NCBI RefSeq assembly: GCF_904849725.1
Contig: NC_058523.1
Location: 173,024,689 to 173,088,688 of the forward strand
Reading direction: 5' to 3'
Origin: Hordeum vulgare subsp. vulgare
Taxonomy: Eukaryota > Streptophyta > Magnoliopsida > Poales > Poaceae
Length of the DNA: 64,000 nt
The stretch's first letter is position 1. Every line of letters begins with the position of its first letter. A program made the translations under genes and the position numbers. The notes under the pieces are model-generated. The model had not been told where the DNA came from and searched no databases. It worked only from the letters and a program-made list of their open reading frames with translations. Below, piece by piece: positions 1 through 12,119 of the stretch.

Positions 1-1480
1 ACCCCCGATACTTAGCTGATTGAGGCAAGCAGCCCTTTCACCATGTCTGAGCATATGTTATATTGCATGCTAGTAGAGCAATTATTCCCGTTGCATATGA
101 CCATAAATATTTGGTAAATCACCGATGTGATGTTACTGATGGCTCCTCAGGAGCACTTGCATTTTGAGCATGATCCTACCACCAATGAGTGTCACGCTAA
201 TACCATCTTGACTAGTAGAGCTAAGCATAGTAGTAGCATGAGCATGATGATGGTAAATAACAAAGGTTTATGAAAATCCCGTCGGGTGCCACTAATGCCC
301 GAGAGTGATGATGAGATGGGTGGCCAGTTTTGGAGAAGTGGTGCACCGGGTGTATTTTGGTGTGAGTGGTTTCGGAAATGGGAATAGATTTATGATATGT
401 CGACCGTCCCAACCTCACATGTGCGACCACGTTACCTCTTTATTGGACGGTGCTTTGTTGATTACTTTGGTCGATGCTAGCAAAGAGCCACATTACTAGT
501 GGCTGGAGTGATGTGTGGTCACTCTCGTGACGAGTTCATGCCAGGTAGGACGACTATGCCATTTTTACGTGTTCCGGACACACCGTTGGACCCCGCGTGT
601 ATGATACTATCCAGTGTCGATGCTCGTAAGATGTACATCATGTGGTTTGGGTACCAATCGAGTGGATCTCTTTGTCTAGTATCGTCAGGGGAAAGGCATT
701 GATCGGGTACTTACCTCAAGTATGTTATATACCGCGAGTCGTGGATGACACGGAAGTTTCCCGGATCTCGTGGGTACAGCGTACAACCACTGTAGAGTGT
801 AAAACTATTCGAATAGTCGTGTCCACGGTCAAGGACAGTTGGGTGGTGCTGCTTAAACTACGTCTAGTCGTTCCCGCATAAACCAAGTGTGTGTGTGTTT
901 AATGGTGTTATCCGAGAAGGAGTTGATATGACCAAGTTTGGTGACTTGGCATATCGAGTGAACCCGGAGTGTTCAGCCCTTAACAGATATATTGATATTT
1001 GTGACCTGATCTTCTAAAATACCATCCAACTTATGTTGCACATTCATCTATGATCATGTTAACTTATAGTTAAGCTGCTATCCACCAATATTGCATATTA
1101 ATTGTTATGATATCAAAGTACATTCAAAGTACTCACTGGCTTGCCACTTGTTATATTATTGACCAGACATGGAAGGACCAGAGTTTGGAGAAGAATACGT
1201 CTTGAGAGACGGATCTGCGAACTAGGATGCTTCCCAGTCAGAATGCCTCTTGGTGTAGCCTGATGGCATGGGCACCCGCTTAGCCCCAAGATTTCCGCCA
1301 CTAGTTGTATCACTTTTTTTTTGCCTTATAGGCCCTACCTATGTGAACTTGACCTTATTGCTCATGTGTTGTATTATTTCGTTATGTTGGATGTAAGACT
1401 CTTATTATTCAGCATATGTGTGTTCGGTGAGCATACGTTCATTCGGCGATCTCGACTCGTAAGTCGGGGTCCCCATAGAA
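1..1480 (+). repeat. Gypsy (chromovirus-like) LTR fragment, truncated at the window edge
   Basis: No credible protein is encoded. Assignment rests on its resemblance in layout to the other gypsy LTRs here: the block at 806-835 (TATTCGAATAGTCGTGTCC followed by ACGGTCAAGGAC) has counterparts at 9425-9455, 19588-19618 and 58928-58958, and a splice-acceptor-like CCAG at 1163-1166 precedes a short frame beginning ATGGAAGGACCAGAG, much as in the LTR at 5588x-59520. The left boundary lies outside the window. The right boundary near 1480 is approximate, and no primer-binding site follows, so this is a fragment. Sense orientation is inferred from the shared motif. Confidence 0.55.
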
Positions 1481-2017
1481 AGATTGATTAGAAATAATAA
1501 CTTTGAGTGGTTTCGTACCCTACAAAAAATTTCTTCTTATGTTCCCCACTAGATAAGAACTTTGGAGTGATTCTTTATTGCATGTTGAGGGATTGTTACG
1601 TGATCCAATTATATTAGCATTGTTGACATATTGCACTAGCGAAAGTACGGACCCTAGGTCTCATTTTCAAGCATTGCAATACCACTTATGCTCACTTTTG
1701 TCAATTGCTACCTTGTTGTTTTTATATTTTCAGATTACATAAAACTATATCTTGTATCATTACTACACTTGTATCACCATCTCTTCGCCGAACTAGTGCA
1801 CCTATACAATTTATAATTTTATTTGTTGTTGGGGACACTAGAGACTTTTTATTATTTGGTTGCAAGGTTTTTTGAGAGAGACCATCTCCATCCCACGACT
1901 CGCACACATTGATCAACCTTAGGTCATCCACTTAAGGGAAATTTTCTACTGTCCAACAAAACTCCGTGCTTGGAGGCCCAACACGAGTCTAAAAAACAAG
2001 TTATGTAGTGGACATCA
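1481..2017 (+). repeat. 3' end of an Athila-type (WHAM/Sabrina-group-like) LTR
   Basis: The stretch ends in GTAGTGGACATCA immediately before the decayed gag region at 2020 and looks like the tail of a grass Athila-type LTR. No primer-binding site for tRNA-Asp or another tRNA is visible after the end, so a deletion joins LTR and gag. It does not resemble the end of the LTR that terminates the same element on the right (48694, ending GGGTTATCA), so the two flanks are not a normal LTR pair. The family name is from memory and unverified; the left limit is approximate. Confidence 0.5.
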
Positions 2018-2019
2018 AT

Positions 2020-4520
2020 ATGTCGCAAGTAATTAAGGATGCCACTTCTGATATGCATGATGCTGGGAATGATGCTATTGATGATGCTAGTACTTTGCTT
2101 CATAACACTATACCACTGGGTAAATTTCTTGATGAACAACTCGCTAAAGCTAGAAAAATTTAGAATCCTCAAACAGATGAAATTATTGAAACTAAAAATT
2201 ATGATTCACCTATTGGAACTAGTGCTCCTAGATATGAACTATGTGAGATAACTAAGGGTTACGTTATGGATAGAGAAATACGTACATACTTTTTTGCTTG
2301 TAAGGTTAGAGATGATCTTAGGAAATTACTGTGCAAGTGAAAAGAAAAATCTTTGAATGCTAGAATGAAATATGATCCTAAGTTTGCTACTTCACCTACC
2401 TTTATTACTGATAAGGATTACAAATTCTGTGTCGACCTAGAGTTAATTAGTTTGGTTGAATGTGATCCTTTCCATGGCTATGACACTTAAACTGTTCTGG
2501 CACATCTCACTAAATTAAAAGATATAGCCACCCAATTTGCTGATGAGAAAAATTTCTCTATTAAGATATTCTTAAGTTGTTTCCTTTTTCATTAACGGGT
2601 AAATGCGAAGATATGGTATAATATTCTTGCTCCTAGATGTCTGCGTAGTCCCCGGACATGATTTATTACTTCTGTGGATAATATTTTCCTGCTCATAAGA
2701 AACAAGCTGCCTTATAGGAAATATTTAACTTTGTGCAAATTGAAGAAGAGAGTCGCCCACAAGCTTGGGGGAGGCTGCTCTAATTACTTACTGCTTTGCC
2801 TTATCATCCCCTTAAGAAAAGTGAAATACTTGATATCTTCTATAATGGACTAACCGGTGCTTCTAGGGACTACATAGATAGTTGTGGTGGATGTGTTTTC
2901 AGGGAACAAATTATTGAAAAAGATGATGAATTATTGAACAATATATTGAAGAATGATAATTATTGGACACTACCTGGACCACCGCATAAACCCACTCCTA
3001 AGAAGAGGGGTATCTTATCTCTCAGTACTAGAGATTTGGAAGAAGCAAAGAAATATATGAAGGAAAAGGGTATTAAAGCTGAAGATCTTAAAATTTTACC
3101 ACCTATTGAAGAAATACATGGTCTTGACACACCACCATAGAGGGTAGAGATAAATTATTTTACAAAGTTTGATGAAGTTTATATTCCTTACAATAAACAT
3201 CCGAGTCAATGCTTGTATGAGTTTGACAATTACATTATAAAGCTAGATTACTTCAATGCAAACGTTAGGAAACAATTGAAACGGATTCTGATATGATAGA
3301 ACGATTAAGTGACTTGCTGTTCAGAATTGTTAATGATGTCAAAGGTTTTAGTAAACATGCTTCTGTGGGTCAAACTCAGTTAAAGCAAGTTGCGAAATCT
3401 CAAAGTGAATTGCGTAATGAAATGAACAATACTATGAATGATCATGTTGTTAGAGTAATGACTAGAGGAGGTAAATGACTCAAGAGTACTTTATCTTGAG
3501 GGACTCCCGAAAAGAATTGAAAAAGATTCTCAAATAAATAATGTTGACGCACCTAGTCCTTCCAAAAAGGAAAATAAAAAGAAAAATGATAGGACATTGC
3601 GTACTTCTAGTGAACCTGAGGTAGGAAAACTTCTCTGGATAATAATGTTGTCTCTATTTTTGATGATGAAGGACAATCTCATAATGAACATTCACCTAGT
3701 GATAATGAAAATGACAATTATGATGTTCATGTAGATGCTCAACTAGAAAATGATAAAAACCTGACAATGACATTTAAATAGAACCTGTTGTTGATCTTGA
3801 CAACCCACGTGCTAAGCATAAACATTATGACAAGAGAGACATTGTTGCTAGGAAACACGATAAAGAAAGAGAACCATGGGTTTAGAAACACATGAACTTT
3901 CCACCTAACCATCTAAGAAAAAGGATGATGAAGAATTTGAACGCTTTGCTGAAATGCTTAGGCTAGACTTTTTGCGCACTTGTTTAACTGATATTTTGAA
4001 AATGGCCCCTTATGCTAAATACATGAAAGATATTGTCGCTAATAAAATAAAAATACCTAATCTAAAATCCCACCATGCTTGCTAATTATTCTTTTAAGGA
4101 TGGAGTACCTAAGAAATTAGGAGATCCAAGAACACTAACTATACCATGCTCTATCAAAAGAAACTATGTCAAAACCGCCTTATGTGATTTAGGGGTTGGT
4201 GCTAGTGTCATGCCCTTTTATTGTTATAAAAGACTTGATTTACATAAACTCACATCTACTAAAATATCTTTGCAAATGGCTGACAAATCAACTACAATAC
4301 CCATTGTTGTTGCAAATATTACAATCTTAACATACTTTGTTATACTTTAGATGCCCGAGGATGACAACATGTCGATTTTACTTAGTAGACCCTTTTTGAA
4401 TACTGCACGGGCTGTTATTGATTGCAATAAAAGCAAGGTCACTTTTCATATCAATGGTAGTGAGCATACGATGCACTTTTCAAAGAAATAATTTCAAGTG
4501 AATGGTATTAACGTTATTGA
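2020..4520 (+). pseudogene. Decayed Athila-type gag and aspartic protease
   Basis: This is the remains of a Ty3/gypsy gag-protease polyprotein, broken by many stops and shifts. Readable pieces in order: an N-terminal gag frame from ATG 2020; a capsid-like block at 2796-3140 (LKKSEILDIFYNGLTGASRD); a further gag block at 3293-3478; and a protease block at 4075-4500 with IPCSI, ALCDLGVGASVMPF, ISLQMADKST and the later ILLSRPFLNTARAVIDC-like stretch. The catalytic motif reads DLGVG rather than the usual DxGA. No RT, RNase H or integrase follows: the sequence goes straight to AT-rich non-coding DNA. Known non-autonomous Athila relatives in Triticeae share this layout. Gag would form particles and the protease would mature them, but this copy cannot encode either. 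Confidence 0.8.
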
Positions 4521-4919
4521 AAAGACCTCGACAATTATTTTTGGTAGTTTCCAACTTCCCCTTCCTACTGTCAAATAGAAATATGAAATAGTTATTGTTG
4601 GGGATATGCATATCCCCGTTGAGGTAACTTAGTGTTCTACGAAGATTCCCCTGGTTCATGCTAATCGAAGGTGGTTGTTAATAAGACTTGATCAACCTTA
4701 TTAATTGATTACTTTCGAGAGGCATGTGGTCGATGTATTTAGTAAGCAGAGCCTTTTGTCCCTACTTTTGTTTTTCTCTTATTTTTAGTTAAATGCAATA
4801 AAATTCCATGTTTATCCTGTTTTCTAAATTATCTATGCAATAAAAAATATCCCAAAAATAAAAGTGCTTAGAATGTCATAAAATTTTACCACATTTTTTT
4901 CGGAATATTTGAGAATTTC
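4521..4919 (+). other. AT-rich non-coding tail after the Athila protease, up to the CACTA insertion
   Basis: No gene is seen. The stretch contains remnants of the protease C-terminal coding region, then AT-rich DNA ending GGAATATTTGAGAATTTC. The same element resumes at 34729 with TTCTTGTAGTAAAAAC. Positions 4917-4919 (TTC) are the left copy of the CACTA target-site duplication. Confidence 0.7.
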
Positions 4920-4948
4920 CACTACAAGAAATATGCTAATACATGACG
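4920..4948 (+). repeat. CACTA left terminal inverted repeat
   Basis: Twenty-nine bases from CACTACAAGAAATATGC to ACATGACG. They match the reverse complement of 34700-34728 except at two positions (C/T at base 6, A/C at base 19). Confidence 0.9.
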
Positions 4949-5140
4949 CTATATTTTCGTTGCTACATCATCACGATTTTTAATTTATGACGATCTTACG
5001 ACGAAAAACCAAGTGTCGAAAATGAAGCATTAAAACTGACAGCAATGGCATTTTGATCAAAATCGTCGTAACTTTTACGACAATTCCTGCATCATCGTAA
5101 CCTTTACGACGATCCTAAATCATCGTTAGCAATCTAACTC
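4949..5140. repeat. CACTA left subterminal repeats (TTACGACG family)
   Basis: Short direct and inverted copies of ACGACGA/TCGTCGT and variants recur here, for example CTTACGACGAAAAA, AATCGTCGTAACTTTTACGA, ATCATCGTAACCTTTACGA and GATCCTAAATCATCGT. Subterminal arrays of this kind bind the TnpA-type protein in known CACTA elements; binding here is inferred. The opposite end at 34500-34690 has the same motif. Confidence 0.75.
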
Positions 5141-6433
5141 AGTCCTACGTGGCAAAATTACGACGAAATCAAAACGTCATGGTTGAAATCAACCCAACCC
5201 ATTTCAATTGATCACATGGGTTGGTATTACTTTTTGGGGCTTTTCTTATTGGGCTTATTTTTGGGCCTTAGCCTATTTACAACCACTTATAGTATTTTTT
5301 TCTAATTTTTTTGTACCATTATAATTTGGGCCCTGGCCTTTTAGTGCTCAAATACATTTGGTCCAGTTTCAGATTCGGCCTTTTTTCATTTTTGAATTTA
5401 GGAGCTTTTTTTTCTTTTATGATGTTAATATATCTATAAATAATAGCCCATTTATAATCTATTTTTCTGATAATTTTGGTTAGCTAGATGGGCCGAGTCC
5501 ACAATCCAGCCCTTCTATTTTTTGGTCATGGCCTTTTTACTCCATTGATTATCTATTTTTAGCCATTATATTTTGTGCGCACGTCCCACTTGTCATGTTG
5601 TTCTCATAATTTGTCCCATATGTCAAGAAGTTCTGGTCAGGTTTTCATTTCACACATTTTCAAATCGCATATGATATAAATATTTAAAATAGAGAACAGA
5701 GAACATGTGAAATTCATCAAATTAACATGAAGGTAGTATATTACAATTTTTCCAATCTGTTACAAACCAGATATGCCTATTATTACAATACATAATATGC
5801 ATTCTTGGATAAGCAGAGCTTCACACAATTGGCTTTAAGGCTTCGCACTTCAACTTTCTTAGGCGTGGAGGTCCTGTAAAAGAAACAACCATATTTTTAG
5901 GAGCTACAAGATACAGATCAAGAATAGAAACAAGGCACAAAAACAAGCAATCCTCATCATGATGTTAAATTGTCGAACATCATAAATTAAAGCAGAATAG
6001 TGTTTCTATTTTATTTCTAATACAACTTGCACTTTGCTTCTAACGAAGGTACAATCTTATTTTGTTACCCAACCATTAGCAGCAATGAAGTTCATGAGAC
6101 ATTTTAGAATCAACTTGACAGTTGACTGTAATGTTTCCATTTCCCAATGCCTCGGCTCAATAAACACTAAGCATGGTACATAGTAAAGATTTGACACAAA
6201 CAATGCTTCCCTAACAATTGTCACATAAGGGAAGTCAAACATATAGAGCTTTCACAACCAACATCTTTAAAAATATTTGAACTAGATAACTGAAAATAAT
6301 ATGTCTGAATTTGTTAAGCGTAATTTCACAGCACACAATTCAGTGAGATTTCATAAATACATTGCAATAGAAATTTGTGGCCAAAGTTACATTTTAGAGA
6401 ACATGTCGATGTCCAAAAGAACAGCTAGTATGG
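5141..6433. other. CACTA interior, left part: mostly non-coding, possible antisense exons
   Basis: About 5200-5600 is AT-rich with repeated GGGCC/GGCCTTT words and no gene. From about 5700 the reverse strand has gene-like marks: a TTTTACAG splice-acceptor consensus (reverse strand, AG at 5874-5875) opens a 53-base piece ending in TGA at 5821-5823 that would read PPRLRKLKCEALKPIV. A reverse open stretch at 6057-6242 begins MFDFPYVTIVREALF. I do not recognise either. They may belong with the antisense fragment at 20880-21188, from which they are separated only by the Gypsy insertion. Positions 6429-6433 (TATGG) are the Gypsy target site. Confidence 0.35.
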
Positions 6434-9400
6434 TGTCACATCCCTAAACCTTAAGCTAGATAGCATTGTGCTCATGTCTTCTTTGCATTTGCATCCAAGA
6501 AGTTCCAACAAAAACAACAAAGTGGCAAAGGAAAAACTCTAAACCCTAGCCACCATTTCAATTAAAGGAAAATTCAACTAGTTCAAAATCAATGAACCCA
6601 AAATGGCCTCAAGAAATGTTCAAACTTTCTGATAAATCATGAAAGTAAATGAGCATTAGAGAAAACTATTTTCTTGACACTTTAAGCATTTTAAATAAAT
6701 GCAAAAGCCACTGGTTTCAAATTTAAAAATTTGAAATCAGAAACTATAATTTTCCAAAAATGTTGAAAGTCTTGGAAATGAGTGGGGATATTATAACAAA
6801 TATTTCAGGAGGTCAAAATTAGTTTTTACTTTTTGTTTTGGAGCTGAAATAATTAGCAAAGCAATAAATAGCAAAACAGAAAAACAAAAGCAGAAAAAAA
6901 AGGAAAAGACTTACCTGACGCCCAAGCCAGGCCCAGCCCATCTCGCCGCTCGTCCCCTTCCCCGCGCCAGTAGGCAGCAGGAGGTGGCCGCCGCCTCCTC
7001 CAGCGCGGCCACGCACCTGCGTGCCTGCCTGGCCGCCGGTTCGCGCTGGCGACGACGGGGATAAGCTCCCCAGAGCCTCCCTTATCCATTCCCCGCCTCG
7101 GTTCTTCCCCTCCGCCCGGATCTCCTCCCCCTCCCTGCTGCCGCCATTAGAGCCGAGCTCGAGCTCGAGCTGGTCGTGCCCCTGGCCATAGGATCTCCTC
7201 CGCGAGCACGCCATTAGCTCCGCCTCGTCGCCCTGGTCGTCCCTGCAGAAGCCGAAGTCCCCTCGAGCCCTGCAACGCCCGCAACGCCGTCGTCTTCTTC
7301 CTCCGGCCGCCGGACCTCTCCTGTCGATTCGTCGCCCCCAGGCCTTCCCCGAGCCGTCTGAGCTCTTCTCTGCACTCCCTGTGAGCATGCGGTGGTTTTC
7401 CCTAAGCTTTCCCCCGTCGATCCCCTCCTCTAGCCCTAGTTTCACCGGAGCCCGACGAGCACCGCCGCTGCCGCTCGTCGCCGGTAGCCCTCCGATGTCC
7501 AGCTCGTCCTCCCGTGAGCACCAGAAGCTCCAGGACGACGCGTAGATGCCGTAGCAGCTAAGATCTAAGCGTGGATCCCTCTGATTCAAAGCCCCCGACG
7601 ACGCCCGAGCTTCGGCCGCCGCTCCGGCTCGTCGCCGACGCCTTTTCCGGCGAACCTAGCCTCCCAAGTTGGTCCTGCCAGATCGGCCACTTCGCGAGCT
7701 TGCTTTAGCTGCCAACCGCGTGCGTTTTCGTGCGGTGCAGCGCCGTCTAGGTTGCCTCCGGCGAGCCCTTCGCCGCGGGTTTGGTCGCCGGCGGCCATCC
7801 TCCGGTGGCCGTCGACGTGGCCGGCCATTAGGGCCTAATCGCCCTCCTCTGAGTCCTTGACAGAGGGCCCCACGCCTGGTCAAACCCCAATTAGGGGCTG
7901 GTCAGCGCGGGATTAGTCCCAGAGAGGCTGACCAGTGGGCCCCCCTGTCAGGTTTGCCTGCACAGGTCGGCTGACCTGCTAACTTCAGCCTGATGCAATT
8001 AATGGAATTTCCAGTATAAAAATAATTCAGGAAATTGCTAAAAATTGCAAAAATCATAGAAATTAATCTCTAACTCCAATGAAAATAATTTATATATGAA
8101 AATGTATCAGAAAAATTCAAGGATTCTGATTATTCTATTTTCAGCTATGTTTGAAAAAGTTACAGAACCCTAAATTGTGAAATAAAGAATAATTCAATTC
8201 TTTAATCACTTTATAAATGGAATTTGCAAAGATATCCAAATTACATTATAAATGCAATGATCACACACTGCCCTAGATATAAACCAGTACCATAACATGA
8301 CATTTCATGCATGTTAACATTAGGTTGATCTGAGCATCAGGTCGACTCAATTAAACCGGTATCCGAAAATACCCGTTTGAATTGCTATTCGAATGTGATT
8401 CAAATCAACTCTAAACCTAAAACATCTTGATTATAATAACTTATCACTTTGCATTCTCATGCCATGTTCATGCATCATTTTGATTGCATATGATTGTTAT
8501 TGAATGTTGTCGTTCATTTCGGTAGTCTCCGCACCCCCGGATTCCACCGAATATCCGTCCGACGGATATCATTCCTCCTCTGAGCAACAAGGCAAGCACC
8601 CCTTTTGATCATCCCGATAACACCTATGTTCTTGCTCCTGCACCTATTTAATGCATTAGGATCAAATGCTTCAACTGCTTTTTCCATAATAGTTGGACCC
8701 ACTTCCTTTGCATGACTTAACCTTGTCACAGTAAATAGCCGAACCTTGCAACCTAGCATACCTGGTAGTTGCTTGAGCTATGATGTGCCTTATCCTGCTA
8801 TGCATGCTATGCTTAGAGTTGTGTATGGTCTGTCATCTGGGAGATGAACAGAAATGTGGAATGTGTTCGGTAAGCAAAGGTCGTGTGTTGAACTTGATTT
8901 GATAAAGGTACCGGTGAAAGGCTGTGTAGGAGTACATGGCGGGTTGTTTCATTGGAGCCGTCCTTAGGAACTGAGTTCCGTGTATGTAATCCAAGACTAG
9001 ATACTACCACATGTTGGGCCCTGAAATATGACCCCGCTCGGCCTATTAATCACGTAGTACTCGGTCCAGGAGTTGCAAGTAGTTTCTGGTGTTTATAGTA
9101 ATGCTGGAGGCCGTGCATGGTGCTGACCTGAGAGGTGGACCGTGATGCGGTAGGCAGTGGCACGGTGTACCAAGTGGCACCCGGATGGTGGGCTTGGGAA
9201 CCCTGCGCACATCGTTTGAGGCCGTGGCGGAAACCTCGGCCGGACTTCCGTACGGGTTACTCTCAGATAGGCGATAAACCTGGACTAGGTACTAATGTGG
9301 TTAACGGTCGTGGCCGACTCCCTCGCTGGGCTTCCGCTTGAAGGTTGCCGAGGTGCATGACGTGCACATGGCGCTAAGTGGCGGGAGCGTGTGTGACGAA

Positions 9401-10588
9401 GTACACCCCTGCAGGGTTATGATCTATTCGAATAGCCGCGTCCGCGGATATGGACTACTTGGAGACATATGTTGTTCATAGATAACTTCAATGGCTACTC
9501 ATAAAATTGTCAAGATAAGCGTGAGTGTCGTGGACGGCATTTACGTATGGAGACGGAATGATTCCACGATAGGGTATTGTTGTGGTGTTAGTGGACTCGT
9601 GTGCGAGAAATCGAATTGTCAAAACTAATTTCAAAAAGCAAGTTGTCTAGCCATGAGTCAAATGCTGGCTTTCTGCATGAAACCCCACAATACCTTCTTG
9701 ATACCTTGCATGAGTAGTTAGCTATCCTAAAGTCTTGCTGAGTACCTTCGTACTCATGTTTGCTTAATAATGTTGCAGAGGTTGCTAATGACCCTAATGG
9801 AGGGTTCTTCGTAGACATCGACGACGACGAGTAGCTGGTGTCCCAGCTACGATCTGGCCCTACGTCGGCTCTGTATTATAGTCAGGCCATGTGCCTTCTA
9901 GTTGCTCTGTCTGTACCCAGGCAGTTTATAATCCTTCCGCTGGCTTGTATTGTATGACTGCTATTATGGGTCGCGAGACCCTTGATGTGTAATATTATGT
10001 GTGTGGCTCTTCCGAGCCTCCTAAATAAAGTTTGTATGTTTATGGTTATGTTGTGATGCCATCAATGTATCTATACATATCGGTATGCCATGCGTACGTG
10101 TGTCTTACTTGATATGTATGGGGTTCGAATACCTAGTCGTGAACTTTAGTAGCACTCCCTACAAGGAAATGCCCCGTTGTGATCCAGCGAGCCTTGGTAG
10201 TTCGCTACTGCTCCAGACACATTGGTTGACCGGCATGTGTCCTTCTTAGCTGCTGTGTCTATCCCCTTTGGGAAATGTCACGCGACGTAATGGAGTCCTT
10301 GTAGCTTGCTACGACTCGTCTACGTTCGTTGATGACCGACACCTGCTTTGTTGGGTCATGTATGCCTGTCCTTGTGCGGAACTGCCACTTTGGCTTATGA
10401 CTAGACATGTCGATCCGGGTTCTTGGACATTGGAATGCTAGCGACACTATCGCATACGTGAGTCAAAAGACGCAAACGGTCCCGGCTAAGGTAAGGCTGC
10501 AGCCGTGGAGTTAACCGTGCGTGAGACCACAAAGGGATGCGATGTGTTACAGGCTGGATTCCTATGGCTTAGGATCGGGGTCCCGACA
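6434..10588 (+). repeat. Gypsy 5' LTR
   Basis: The LTR would supply promoter, transcript start and polyadenylation signals. A GC-rich block at about 6900-7980 looks like a promoter/leader region; its long antisense frames are a base-composition effect. AATAAAG at 10023-10029 near the 3' part is a possible polyadenylation signal. A splice-acceptor-like TTGCAG at 9773-9778 precedes a short frame ending FFVDIDDDE (stop 9832-9834). The motif at 9425-9455 is shared with two other gypsy LTRs in the window. The paired 3' LTR is 16596-20751. Confidence 0.92.
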
Positions 10589-10592
10589 GCGT

Positions 10593-10604
10593 TGGTATCA
10601 GAGC
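10593..10604 (+). promoter_or_regulatory. Primer-binding site (initiator tRNA-Met type)
   Basis: TGGTATCAGAGC, four bases after the 5' LTR end, is the usual complement of the 3' end of plant initiator tRNA-Met and would prime minus-strand DNA synthesis. Confidence 0.92.
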
Positions 10605-11028
10605 CTGACTGACTGTAGGATTACTAAGCCAAACTGGTCGAAGTTGAGTCTAGAATTGCTTTAGTTATATATAAGGGAATTGTTTGTGGAAGGGAACGTA
10701 ACACTCTTGTTCTCTTCTCAAGGTATTCTATTCTGGTCATTCTCGTCTTTTCTGCGGGAATTAAGGACTAGGTTACTCATCTTCTCCTAGGCTCGGATTT
10801 TTGATCGGTAGATTATAGGACTACGGGTCGAGAGATATTGAGTTTCTTTTATTCCTAGGAAGCAGGAAGTAAGTTTGATGATCAGAGAGTTGAACTTGAT
10901 AGTTGAGTGGTGACGCTATTTCATTTTTTGGGTTGTCTCAAAATTTGTTTTTGAGCATTTACAGCCGTTATGGCACCCAATTTTGCATTCAGAGCTCTAA
11001 TGCTTTTTGCATTACTCTCTATTTACAG
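10605..11028 (+). promoter_or_regulatory. Gypsy leader with candidate splice donor and acceptor
   Basis: No gene here. The leader holds a strong 5' splice-site match, GAAGTAAGT (GT at 10869-10870), and a pyrimidine-rich acceptor, CTCTCTATTTACAG (AG at 11027-11028), directly before the ATG of the extra frame at 11029. A second donor-like AAGGTATTC is at 10720-10728. Use of these sites is inferred. Confidence 0.5.
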
Positions 11029-11795
11029 ATGCCTGGCCGTCCTTCTCGTCAGGTGGTACGTCTGACCAGGTGCATTGATGTACCGGGTCATACGGCCATG
11101 CTGGTCAGGATGTTGTCGGTGTGCGGCTACCGCTGGTACCCCGAGTACACAGTGGAGGAACAGTACCGAGACTTCAACCAGAGCCAGTACATCTGCACTG
11201 TTAGGGTATTTCAACCAGAGCGGAGAAGCCAATCCATTGGTCCTATGGGTTGGGAGTCACTGTTGACATGGCAGTACAAGATGCTGCCTATTCAATGCTG
11301 ACTATTATGAGAGCGAGACATGCACTGCTGCAGAATTCATAGTTCTGCTATGTTCCGGCCTCTCAGTCTGGCGAAGAGGGATACCTCAGTGGAGTCTATT
11401 TTGATTCATCTATGGAGGATCCACTTCTGCAGACCACTGTTGAGATGCTAGAGAACAAAGACAGGGATGCTCGTGCTCTCCGCATGGAGCTTTACGCTAC
11501 CCGTGCCTGTCTGTGGACAGCTTTGGCGCAGCTGGCACCGGTAGTCCAGACAGGGTATGGAGAGATGGAGATGCTGAACCCTGTTAGGACCCATCTTCCG
11601 GCCCACGTTGACTGGCCAGCTATAGGAGGAGTCACACCTCTTCAGGGACCCCTCTTACCACCAGTCAGGGGACCAAGGCCACATCCGTGTCCTTATGGAT
11701 CCCAGGGATCACACGCTAGAGTGTTTCCTGATCCGCAGGTTGAGCTTCCAGGTCATGGAGGTAATCTGTATGAGATGTTCTATGCGGATGCCTGA
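11029..11795 (+). pseudogene. Extra coding region upstream of gag, unknown function, broken
   Basis: A separate frame precedes gag. From ATG 11029 (MPGRPSRQVV) it reads through ICTVRVF, then shifts frame near 11235-11255 and continues as VTVDMAVQDAAYSMLTIMRA. It meets a TAG at 11340-11342 and continues open to TGA at about 11793-11795, with a helical, charged stretch (TVEMLENKDRDARALRMELY) and a Pro-rich tail. Total length would be about 255 residues. From memory, grass gypsy elements often carry a hypothetical protein with this layout (compact N-terminal domain with a V-R-Y/F strand and an Ala-rich helix, then coiled coil); I know of no assigned function. The start was chosen because it follows a consensus splice acceptor. 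Confidence 0.6.
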
Positions 11796-12119
11796 GCTGT
11801 GAGCGGAAGGATAGTATGGTAGTAGTCGTACGTTCACAGTCCTGTGTGACTTGTGGAGTATGGTAGTAATGTGAAACGAATTCCGGAGGCCTAGATAAAT
11901 AATGTATAGGAAGCTTGTAAGCCTCTGATGAGTAGTTCCACCATTTCAGTAGTTTGCTCTTCGAGTAAGTTTGTACTAAACTATGTAAGGGTGTGTATGA
12001 ACCATGGTGTATATATAGCAGTTGCTTGTTACCATGTTGTTCGGATATTCATTTCGCATTCCGTGTGTTCAGTACATTCTTAATCCATAGCTAGTAATGA
12101 TATGATATTGGTCTAAGCT
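11796..12119 (+). other. Spacer between extra frame and gag
   Basis: AT-rich, no coding potential seen. It would lie in the intron if the leader donor (10869) joins the acceptor before gag (12135-12136). Confidence 0.5.

Noticed and set aside
15..19. CTGAT at the window start as the left target duplication for the Athila LTR end at 48694
   Set aside because: A 5-base match is expected by chance, and no LTR start (TGATA...) follows it.
6819..7883. Long reverse-strand open stretches (up to 256 codons) in the GC-rich part of the Gypsy LTR
   Set aside because: The 3' LTR copy is interrupted, composition is Gly/Arg-rich as expected from GC-rich DNA, and no domain is recognisable. Kept only as the splice-donor remark.
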